Shown piece by piece: positions 1 through 5,192 of a stretch of DNA of 5,192 bases. The notes beneath the pieces are model-generated. The model saw only the letters and a program-made list of their open reading frames with translations, was not told the origin of the DNA and did not search any database. Every line of letters starts with the position of its first letter. Positions within the stretch are counted from its first letter, which is position 1. Source of the DNA: an uncultured Saprospiraceae bacterium (lineage in GTDB: Bacteria; Bacteroidota; Bacteroidia; Chitinophagales; Saprospiraceae); NCBI GenBank assembly GCA_938039305.1, contig CALHUZ010000518.1:1-5192 (forward strand). The letters run 5' to 3'. A program made the position numbers and the translations under genes.

Positions 1-2133
1 AGAATAGTCTGGTACATCGTCGTTTCCAAGATCTTGCTCATATACTAACTGTCTTGCAATCGGCATATTCATATTATCTCCAAAGTCATATTGGAATACC
101 ACTGGAAGTTCTGTCGGGCAAGCGAATCCATCATTGAATTGTAGGTCGGCTTCTGATACCATACAAAGAGTAGCATCTTTAGTTATAACATTGATTCTAT
201 ATATCTGACCTGTTTTGTTATTCGAGATATAGTGATAACCATCCAAACCGGTCCACTGCGCTCCGTGACCACTATTAGGCACCTCTTCTCCTGTTAACTG
301 ACCTACGGTTTGCTTTGTATTTGTTGTTGTATTGAATTGATACAAGGTTTGCGCATGAACTGCATAGAAATTGCCATCTTCATTATACGCCATATCCCAA
401 CCTGGCATTCCTTGTTGTGTATAAGTTTCTTCTATGCTGTTATTAGCTATGTTGACCTTAACCATATTGCCGCCTACTTTACCATACCAGTTTCCTACTG
501 CATCTACATCACCTACAAATACGTTTTTTTCAAATTCAAATCCCTGGTAAACAACATTTCCTTCAGGGTCAATTCTTATAAATTTGTTACCGTCAGATCC
601 ATACGAATAACCACTCTCGATATCAAAGCCAAGTCCATTAGCTTGATGATCTATGATGGCTATTTGATCGTATTCGGCACTTTGAGGATTTAATCTTCCT
701 AAGACATTTGGCTCTCCTTTCTTCTTATAAACTTGATAAAAAGCAGGCTCACAGTTATAAGGTTCAGCATCATAATAAATGCTTTCATCTATGTCGAGAG
801 GATGTGTCAAGCTATATGGGGACTGTACGACTCCCATGGACTCAATAAGGAAGTCGTAAGTCCCATTAGCTATAGATTGATCTACTAAGACAGAGAATGA
901 TATCATGATTGTATCACCTACAGGGATACTTAGACCATCCCATGTCAAAGTATTTCTAATACCTTCAACTGGTTGTTGAGCGCTAGTAAAGGTTGAGTTA
1001 GTACTATATTCTAAAGTGTCAGACAAGAATGAAAAACCGTCTGGCATTTGTGTCTTAATTATAAAGTCTAATGCATCTGCACTGCTATTATTAACTAATT
1101 GTAAGTGAAATGGTACGATACTTAATGGCCCAGCAAGGTCTATACTTCTAAGTTCTACTGTTATAGCTGGACAAATACCTGTACTTGCGCAATCTGGATC
1201 GTCACAATCTGTAAGACCATCTCCGTCGTTGTCTATTCCATCTGTACAGCTCGTTTCGAAAGGTGGTAAAGAGAGGAAGCAACCGATACCATCATTAGAA
1301 TTGGTTGGTTGACCTGTCGCAACAAATTCTGATTTTTGAACAGCTCCGTTTTCACTAAATGTGAATCTATAGATCTGACCAGTTTTGTTATTTGCAAAAT
1401 AAGAATAGCCAGTTATGTCGGACCAGGCTGCTCCAAAGGAACCAGTCGGCTCAATGTCTGCAGAAAAATCACCTAAGATCTTCATAGTCGAGGCCTCTGG
1501 GTCTAATTCGAAAAGTTCATGAGAACTTGAGAGCCCATAGAATTTTTTGAATTTTGGATTGTACGTTATATCTGCAGCAGATGGAGCAGCGGCTCCATTC
1601 TCTCTTTCAAGTACAGTCACAACGGACATAGGGCTATCGCTGTTTACATCTACATAGCATAAAGTGGCTCTGCTTCCACTATTGTAAGTATATAGATTTC
1701 CATTTTCATCAAAATCTCCAACATAAGTTCGGCCACTAAATCCTGCTATAACACCTAGGTCTGTTTCTTTACCTATGTTATTTATTTTCCAGAGATGCTT
1801 TCCATCACTACTTGATTTGATGCCATAGATGTAACCGTCTTGAACATTAAAGCCTGCTCCGTTATAATTAGAAGAAGCATCACCGAGTGACTCATACTTT
1901 CCGGTTAGTGGATCTAATCTGTTAAGTGTTTTGGATACAACTTGGTAAAGCGTATTAGTACATGTAAAAGCGTCAACACATGTAGAAGAACCATAACAAT
2001 CAGAATCGCCACAATCAATGAATCCATCATTGTCATCGTCTATCCCATTTCCACAATCAGTTTCTTGACCAAATGATGATATCGTTAGACATAGGCTTAA
2101 TAGTACTGTAGTTACTTTAAATAATTTTCTCAT
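1..2133 (-). CDS. Large secreted multidomain protein with Cys/Asp calcium-type motifs and duplicated DUF6923-like domains (3' end missing)
   Basis: The frame is open for 711 codons from the ATG at 2133-2131 to the window edge, with no stop, so the C-terminus is missing. Residues 1-22 form a Sec signal peptide: basic MRK, a hydrophobic core, and probable cleavage at SFG|QE. Visible domain order: Cys/Asp motif (27-46); beta-rich repeat module A (about 60-290); second Cys/Asp motif (296-315); DUF11-like Ig-fold segment (about 325-440); module B (about 461-675); then an acidic YDFGD segment (682-686) that may begin a GEVED-type domain. Modules A and B share ...NNKTGQIYR... and YxYG blocks and resemble DUF6923-like propeller-type repeats. 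Such mosaics are typical of exported Bacteroidota proteins, often with a type IX sorting domain at the C-terminus, which cannot be seen here. A role in adhesion or as a surface structure is inference; no catalytic motif was recognised. No Shine-Dalgarno precedes the start, as is usual in this phylum. It is separated from the upstream hexosaminidase by 337 bp and a likely terminator. Confidence 0.88.
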   Translation of the reverse strand, partial: MRKLFKVTTVLLSLCLTISSFGQETDCGNGIDDDNDGFIDCGDSDCYGSSTCVDAFTCTNTLYQVVSKTLNRLDPLTGKYESLGDASSNYNGAGFNVQDGYIYGIKSSSDGKHLWKINNIGKETDLGVIAGFSGRTYVGDFDENGNLYTYNSGSRATLCYVDVNSDSPMSVVTVLERENGAAAPSAADITYNPKFKKFYGLSSSHELFELDPEASTMKILGDFSADIEPTGSFGAAWSDITGYSYFANNKTGQIYRFTFSENGAVQKSEFVATGQPTNSNDGIGCFLSLPPFETSCTDGIDNDGDGLTDCDDPDCASTGICPAITVELRSIDLAGPLSIVPFHLQLVNNSSADALDFIIKTQMPDGFSFLSDTLEYSTNSTFTSAQQPVEGIRNTLTWDGLSIPVGDTIMISFSVLVDQSIANGTYDFLIESMGVVQSPYSLTHPLDIDESIYYDAEPYNCEPAFYQVYKKKGEPNVLGRLNPQSAEYDQIAIIDHQANGLGFDIESGYSYGSDGNKFIRIDPEGNVVYQGFEFEKNVFVGDVDAVGNWYGKVGGNMVKVNIANNSIEETYTQQGMPGWDMAYNEDGNFYAVHAQTLYQFNTTTNTKQTVGQLTGEEVPNSGHGAQWTGLDGYHYISNNKTGQIYRINVITKDATLCMVSEADLQFNDGFACPTELPVVFQYDFGDNMNMPIARQLVYEQDLGNDDVPDYS
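109..753 (-). repeat. Protein-level repeat module B (DUF6923-like)
   Basis: This stretch encodes residues about 461-675, the second copy of the domain also found at residues 60-290. It starts with CEPAFYQV (compare CTNTLYQV in copy A) and ends with SNNKTGQIYRI (compare ANNKTGQIYRF). The best-conserved DNA is at 193-222 against 1363-1392, which match at 27 of 30 bases by eye. The two copies flank the DUF11-like domain, so the protein has a module-linker-Ig-module layout. Confidence 0.65.
1189..1248 (-). other. Cys-bracketed Asp-rich calcium-type motif 2
   Basis: Residues 296-315 read C-TDGIDNDGDGLTD-C-DDPD-C, with exactly the same Cys spacing (14 then 5 residues) as the motif at residues 27-46. 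It sits between beta-rich module A and the DUF11-like domain, where it probably acts as a rigid, metal-stabilised linker. CxDGIDNDGDGxxDCxDPDC forms are common in exported proteins of Saprospiria-type Bacteroidota. Confidence 0.72.
1264..1956 (-). repeat. Protein-level repeat module A (DUF6923-like)
   Basis: This stretch encodes residues about 60-290 of the secreted protein and is the first copy of an internal duplication; the second copy lies at 109-753. Shared landmarks, in order: CxxxxYQV near the start, an xRLxP block, a GxGFxxxxGYxYG block, a YVGDFDENGN or FVGDVDAVGN block, a DITYNP or DMAYNE block, and a closing NNKTGQIYR block followed by NDGxxC. Regular spacing of short GY/LY beta-strand signatures suggests a beta-propeller-like fold. 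The copies are clearly diverged, so this is an old domain duplication, not a recent tandem repeat. Confidence 0.65.
1996..2055 (-). other. Cys-bracketed Asp-rich calcium-type motif 1
   Basis: Residues 27-46 of the secreted protein read C-GNGIDDDNDGFID-C-GDSD-C. The D-x-D-x-D-G core resembles the calcium loops of thrombospondin type 3 and MopE-like repeats. The three cysteines (27, 41, 46) suit disulfide formation after export. The motif directly follows the signal peptide. Calcium binding is inferred from the motif only. Confidence 0.7.
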
Positions 2134-2221
2134 GGTTGACTGGTTTATTTGTCTATTTAAAGTCAAATGTCACGCCATAAGAGGGGGGATTCCCTTACAT
2201 TTCGATGTTTGGTAAGATACC

Positions 2222-2245
2222 CGCTGTTTTTAGCAGTAAACTGCG
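2222..2245 (-). other. Short inverted repeat in the presumed 5' leader
   Basis: On the minus strand CGC-A-GTTT can pair with AAAC-A-GCG around an 8-nt loop, with one A-A mismatch. An overlapping alternative dyad, GCAGT-tt-ACTGC, uses the same left arm. It could be an operator-like dyad or a leader hairpin about 90-110 nt before the start codon of the secreted-protein gene. No T-run follows, so it is not a terminator. Function is unknown. Confidence 0.3.
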
Positions 2246-2293
2246 ATTTTGGTATATTTTCTTAAATTCAGTGATTTGAGAGGTATAGATGTT

Positions 2294-2325
2294 CCAACAT
2301 ATATCCATATATGCTATATATTCAA
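2294..2325 (-). promoter_or_regulatory. Candidate Bacteroidota-type promoter for the secreted-protein gene
   Basis: On the minus strand, TTG (2325-2323) is followed after 21 nt by TATGTTGG (2301-2294). This is one mismatch from the TAnnTTTG -7 element known in Bacteroides and Flavobacterium, and the spacing is within their usual range. It lies downstream of the probable terminator and about 160 nt upstream of the ATG at 2133, implying a leader of roughly 150 nt. The motifs are short and the region is AT-rich, so a chance match is quite possible. Confidence 0.3.
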
Positions 2326-2355
2326 CCAGTCTATGGGCTGTCTTGCCCGAAGGTC

Positions 2356-2393
2356 AAAACTAAAGCCATTTGTATAAACAAATTCGACTTTAG
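2356..2393 (-). terminator. Probable intrinsic terminator of the hexosaminidase unit
   Basis: On the minus strand, CTAAAGTC plus ATTTGT pairs with ACAAAT plus GGCTTTAG across a TTAT loop. This gives a 14-bp stem with one G-T wobble and a 2-nt bulge, directly followed by TTTT (2359-2356). It lies about 78 nt downstream of the hexosaminidase stop. The stem is AT-rich and the T-run is short, so efficiency is uncertain, but the T-tail is present only in the minus direction, as expected. Confidence 0.6.
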
Positions 2394-2470
2394 CCATCAA
2401 AACAAATGAATCTGCGATTCTAAGTTTTTTCCGGTTGGCCTTTGCAAGAAGCAAGGCTTAAAAATAAGAG

Positions 2471-5029
2471 TTAGTTATCATTAAGCTCATTGCTTAATAG
2501 TGCCTCTGTTTTACGGCCAGTGCGACCATTGCTATCTTCACTCCATAAGAATACTTGTTCGTCAGGTGAAAGAGTCACAGGGCCTTCATATGTCTTAGTG
2601 GCACCATTTGCTCCGATTTGATATTGAATGGTTAGCCCTGGGAATGATGTATTTGCAATAAGTGTATTGTCAGTAATAGTAGCTCCTGGTTCTGGTATTC
2701 GATATAAGATACCTCCATACTTCTTGTCTAAAAGAGGCAATGCTTTCTGACCTACTGTATTGGCGAATACATTCCATTGTTGATTGTACGCTGCGCTTAT
2801 CTGCTGTGGAGTGATCTCATTTGTCCACGAACCGGCAGGAGACCATGCTCGTTCAGCAAATCCTAATAATTTTGGATACACTAAGTACTCAAGTGCTTCA
2901 GCATCATGAACTGTCTCACACCACAGTTGAGCTTGAATACCCAAAAAGTTCTGTCGACCCGTTTCATTGATGCGTTCTCTTCCTTCAAGGTATTCTTTTG
3001 AAAGTGGCTCTCCGTTTCCTTTCACTGGCGACCCAAAGAATAAATTAAGTGGTTCGGTAGAGAATGATTTTTCCATATCGGCATACCCTGACCAACTCAA
3101 GCCTATCTCATCTGGATCGCGATCATAAGCCATATCAAAATAGAATGCTGAAGAGTTACTCATCACAACTGGGAAACCAGCATTGGCTAATCTATAAATC
3201 ATATCGTCACGACCAGCACCGATGATGGCATTCCAGACATAGAGTTGCACATTATTATTGAGGAGAGAAAGATCTATCTGCGTTCCTTCATGAGCATCTT
3301 CGTTATGTGCGATTGCTAAGTCTTCCCAAGCACCAGTTATGAGATTGTGTTTTTTAGTGACCTCCGCCATACGAGTTCCGAAGTAAGTAGGAAGATCGTT
3401 TGTACTTGATACCGTAGGTTCTTTCTTTATGAATTCTGCACAGATCGGAGATTTCTGCCAAGCGCCATATGGAAGTTCATCATTTCCTATGTGAAGAGTT
3501 GTCAGTGGAACATCTGCTTCTTTATACATACTGACAACTTCGCCAAAGACCTTGTCCATGAAATTATATGCGCTTTCTTGGCAAATACAAATCACATTAT
3601 CACTCCAGTTTTGAGCAGAGCCATATTCTGATTGATCATTTGGATCATCAAGTCTATAAAAGTTAGCTCCTGCTTCGTCACCATCAGCCATAAGGCGATT
3701 GTATCTTGAACGCATGGAGACAATGGCTGCACGAGCATGTGCCGGTACATCTATTTCTGAGATGACCTCTATGTGTCTTTCATTTGCGTATTTAAGAATG
3801 TCGATGAATTCTGCTCTAGTATAATACCCACTTCCTTGAGTACCATCAGCATCATATCCTGATCCATATGATGGGATGAGCATGTCTGACTCATCTGGAG
3901 TATAACCACGACGGCTTCCGATATCTGTTAATTCTGGTAGCCCCGGAATTTCTAATCTCCATCCTTCATCATCTGTCAAGTGAAAGTGAAATTTATTCAA
4001 CTTGAATTGAGCCATCATATCAATCACTTTTTTGACACTTGCGATGGGGTGAAAGTTACGTGCTACATCTAAATGCATACCGCGATAATCAAATCGAGGC
4101 TGATCTGTCATATCGATGCCACGAAGGCTGATTTGTTTGTTAGTATTGTCTATATTTTCTATCGAAGCGTAGGTGATATATTGGACTAGTGATTGAACAC
4201 CGTAGTACATACCAGAAGCGTCAGTTGCTGTTATATTGATGCCATCATTGTCTATTCGCAGAAGATAGGATTCATTTGCCTTGTCTTTACTTCGCTTTAT
4301 GGCTAAAGTTATATCGGCATTGTCATCTGTTTCTTTTAAAGTTATTCCTAAATTAGAAAGTGCAGTTTTCAAAGTGCCTACTTCATTGTCTAATCCTTCA
4401 CTTGCAGATATACTTACTATCGATCCAAGGACTTTGGCTTCGTCTAAGTATTGATAAGATTGAGGGCTTGGGATAATAGGAAGTAGTTCATCTTTCGGAA
4501 GTAGCGTGAGTCTTTCATTTTTTAAGAATCGCGTTGCAGCTGTTGTCGGATTGATAGGCGCCATCGTCTTGTCGTCAAATCCCGACACTGCTAACTCTAT
4601 CGCTTGTGGCTTGCCATCTATCACAGCAAACATACCCGCTGGTCTTTCACTCTTCTTATCTAAAAAGCCAGTGATTGCGTATTTGAATGTACGAGATGAT
4701 CCAATCGCCAATGGTTGAAAAGAACTTGTTGGTGCTAGCCTAAAATAATCTCCCTTTAGATTCTTTACAGTTATCTCAGCCGGCATAGATGACTCTTGTA
4801 CTCGTCCGCCGACATGATTATAGTCTAAAGACCAATTGTCAGAGGTAAGTTCTACTAATGAGTTATTAGAAATAGTCTGACTGATATGAGTGAGCGAAGA
4901 GCTCGTTGTAACAGAGTCTACTTTCCAAGTGACAGACAAGCCATTTTCAGAGATGACTTTCTCAGTATTACAATTAGAAAAGAGAATAGCTGTAATTAAA
5001 ATAATAAACCCTAAAAGTGCGAAACGCAT
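2471..5029 (-). CDS. Beta-N-acetylhexosaminidase, GH20 chitobiase type, probable lipoprotein
   Basis: This 852-residue enzyme should remove terminal beta-linked GlcNAc or GalNAc from chitin oligomers or other glycans by substrate-assisted retaining catalysis. It has the full chitobiase layout: lipoprotein-like signal (1-19, Cys20); N-terminal CHB_HEX carbohydrate-binding-like domain (about 30-150); GH20b domain (about 178-285); GH20 catalytic barrel (about 312-735); C-terminal CHB_HEX_C domain (about 775-845). Recognisable active-site residues are Arg316 (YRGMHLDVARN), the HLTDDEGWR block at 350-358, His431 (VPAHARA), Asp517-Glu518 (polarising Asp and acid/base Glu), Trp568, Trp599, Tyr630-Asp632, Trp646, and Trp703/Glu705 (QLWCE). 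The usual HxGGDE motif reads HIGNDE (513-518), with Asn516 in place of the second Gly. Length matches chitobiases of this architecture. The start at 5029 is supported by the signal peptide immediately after it; the preceding bases are A/T-rich with no Shine-Dalgarno. The gene probably shares an operon with the RidA gene 42 nt upstream and ends before the hairpin at 2356-2393. Substrate preference cannot be read from the sequence. Confidence 0.95.
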   Translation of the reverse strand: MRFALLGFIILITAILFSNCNTEKVISENGLSVTWKVDSVTTSSSLTHISQTISNNSLVELTSDNWSLDYNHVGGRVQESSMPAEITVKNLKGDYFRLAPTSSFQPLAIGSSRTFKYAITGFLDKKSERPAGMFAVIDGKPQAIELAVSGFDDKTMAPINPTTAATRFLKNERLTLLPKDELLPIIPSPQSYQYLDEAKVLGSIVSISASEGLDNEVGTLKTALSNLGITLKETDDNADITLAIKRSKDKANESYLLRIDNDGINITATDASGMYYGVQSLVQYITYASIENIDNTNKQISLRGIDMTDQPRFDYRGMHLDVARNFHPIASVKKVIDMMAQFKLNKFHFHLTDDEGWRLEIPGLPELTDIGSRRGYTPDESDMLIPSYGSGYDADGTQGSGYYTRAEFIDILKYANERHIEVISEIDVPAHARAAIVSMRSRYNRLMADGDEAGANFYRLDDPNDQSEYGSAQNWSDNVICICQESAYNFMDKVFGEVVSMYKEADVPLTTLHIGNDELPYGAWQKSPICAEFIKKEPTVSSTNDLPTYFGTRMAEVTKKHNLITGAWEDLAIAHNEDAHEGTQIDLSLLNNNVQLYVWNAIIGAGRDDMIYRLANAGFPVVMSNSSAFYFDMAYDRDPDEIGLSWSGYADMEKSFSTEPLNLFFGSPVKGNGEPLSKEYLEGRERINETGRQNFLGIQAQLWCETVHDAEALEYLVYPKLLGFAERAWSPAGSWTNEITPQQISAAYNQQWNVFANTVGQKALPLLDKKYGGILYRIPEPGATITDNTLIANTSFPGLTIQYQIGANGATKTYEGPVTLSPDEQVFLWSEDSNGRTGRKTEALLSNELNDN

Positions 5030-5071
5030 ATTTATATTTTTAAAAAATGAAATCTTGTTAATGAGAATTGT
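5030..5071 (-). other. Short RidA-hexosaminidase intergenic gap
   Basis: The 42 nt between the RidA stop and the hexosaminidase ATG are almost entirely A/T. There is no hairpin with a T-tail, no TAnnTTTG element and no Shine-Dalgarno sequence. The run TTTTTTAAAAATATAAAT abuts the ATG, typical of A/T-rich Bacteroidota initiation regions. This supports, but does not prove, co-transcription of the two genes. Confidence 0.5.
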
Positions 5072-5192
5072 TTAGTAGATCTCAACGACCATTTCAACCT
5101 CGACTGCTATATTTCGCGGAAGCGATCCCATACCTACTGCTGCTCGTGCATGCTTGCCTTTTTCGCCAAATACATCTACCATCATATCAGAA
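5072..5192 (-). CDS. RidA/YjgF/YER057c/UK114-family protein (C-terminal 39 residues only)
   Basis: The minus-strand frame from the right edge encodes 39 residues ending at the TAA at 5074-5072; the N-terminal three-quarters or so of the gene is outside the window. The sequence VFGEKGKHARAAVGMGSLP, followed by AVEVEMVVEI, matches the RidA-family C-terminal signature: an Arg in a K/R-H-A-R-x-A context, then LP and a final beta strand of alternating V/E residues. The GKHARxAVG form resembles the roughly 150-residue YjgF-like subgroup more than classical E. coli RidA. RidA proteins are small cytoplasmic trimers, and many hydrolyse reactive enamine/imine intermediates from PLP enzymes. Activity cannot be assigned to this subgroup from the fragment. 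The gene is probably the promoter-proximal partner of the hexosaminidase gene. Confidence 0.85.
   Translation of the reverse strand, partial: SDMMVDVFGEKGKHARAAVGMGSLPRNIAVEVEMVVEIY

Larger units (their letters stand above)
2134..2470. other. Intergenic region between hexosaminidase and secreted-protein genes
   Basis: No coding sequence is supported on either strand. Reading the minus strand from the hexosaminidase stop, it holds: a small bulged hairpin (GCCTTGC with GCAAAGGC, 2438-2457) without a following T-run; a perfect 5-bp dyad GAATC-tgc-GATTC (2408-2420) flanked by A-rich and T-rich runs; the long T-tailed hairpin called here as a terminator; a GGGC/GCCC dyad (2335-2348); an AT-rich stretch (about 2298-2322) within a possible promoter; and a short dyad at 2222-2245. 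The last of these would lie in the leader of the secreted-protein mRNA. No known riboswitch or RNA gene was recognised. Confidence 0.6.

Noticed and set aside
310..693. Plus-strand open frame of 127 codons
   Set aside because: It lies wholly antisense to the well-supported secreted-protein gene, its product is a hydrophobic Ile/Tyr/Cys-rich string with no recognisable family, and no initiation signal is seen.
2298..2322. AT-rich ATATAT-containing stretch as a tandem repeat or origin-like element
   Set aside because: It is short and irregular, with no conserved unit and no DnaA-box-like sequences. It is better explained as AT-rich promoter DNA.
2134..2355. Riboswitch upstream of the secreted-protein gene
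   Set aside because: No conserved core of a known riboswitch class could be recognised, and the gene type is not one usually controlled that way.
2438..2457. Hairpin just after the hexosaminidase stop as the main terminator
   Set aside because: The stem is short with a bulge and is followed by CAACCGGAAAAAAC, not a T-run. The hairpin at 2356-2393 fits better.
4506..4718. Plus-strand open frame of 70 codons
   Set aside because: It is antisense to the N-terminal carbohydrate-binding-like part of the hexosaminidase, which has clear domain similarity; this is a shadow frame.
4890..5075. Plus-strand open frame of 61 codons
   Set aside because: It overlaps the hexosaminidase signal peptide, the intergenic gap and the end of the RidA gene on the opposite strand, with no support of its own.

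Overview
The window is low in GC. All supportable coding sequence lies on the minus strand, so transcription runs from high to low coordinates. The protein features suggest a member of the Bacteroidota, plausibly a marine or environmental Saprospiria-like lineage. They include a secreted mosaic protein with CxxGIDxDxDGxxDCxDxDC calcium-type motifs, a lipoprotein chitobiase, no Shine-Dalgarno sequences, A/T-rich stretches before the starts, and one candidate TTG/TAnnTTTG-type promoter. This assignment rests on protein style and not on a marker gene.

In transcription order: (1) 5192-5072 is the last 39 codons of a RidA/YjgF-family protein (probable enamine/imine deaminase), cut by the window edge. 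(2) After a 42-nt A/T-rich gap with no visible terminator, 5029-2471 encodes a complete 852-residue four-domain GH20 beta-N-acetylhexosaminidase (chitobiase type) with a lipoprotein-like signal peptide. (3) The 337-bp intergenic region 2470-2134 holds a long-stem hairpin followed by four T's, the likely terminator of the hexosaminidase unit. It also holds a possible promoter and a few short dyads. (4) 2133-1 is the first 711 codons of a large secreted protein that runs off the left edge. It contains a signal peptide, two Cys-bracketed Asp-rich calcium-type motifs, two copies of a DUF6923-like beta-rich repeat domain, and a DUF11-like Ig-fold domain between the copies.

RidA and the hexosaminidase look co-transcribed. 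The secreted protein is probably a separate unit. The hexosaminidase should release terminal GlcNAc or GalNAc from chitin oligomers or other glycans in the periplasm or at the outer membrane. The large protein is probably exported and surface-exposed or adhesive, perhaps by type IX secretion, but the C-terminus that would show this is outside the window. No mobile element, CRISPR array, RNA gene or obviously new multi-gene system is visible. The most notable oddity is an Asn in place of the second Gly of the HxGGDE catalytic motif of the GH20 enzyme.
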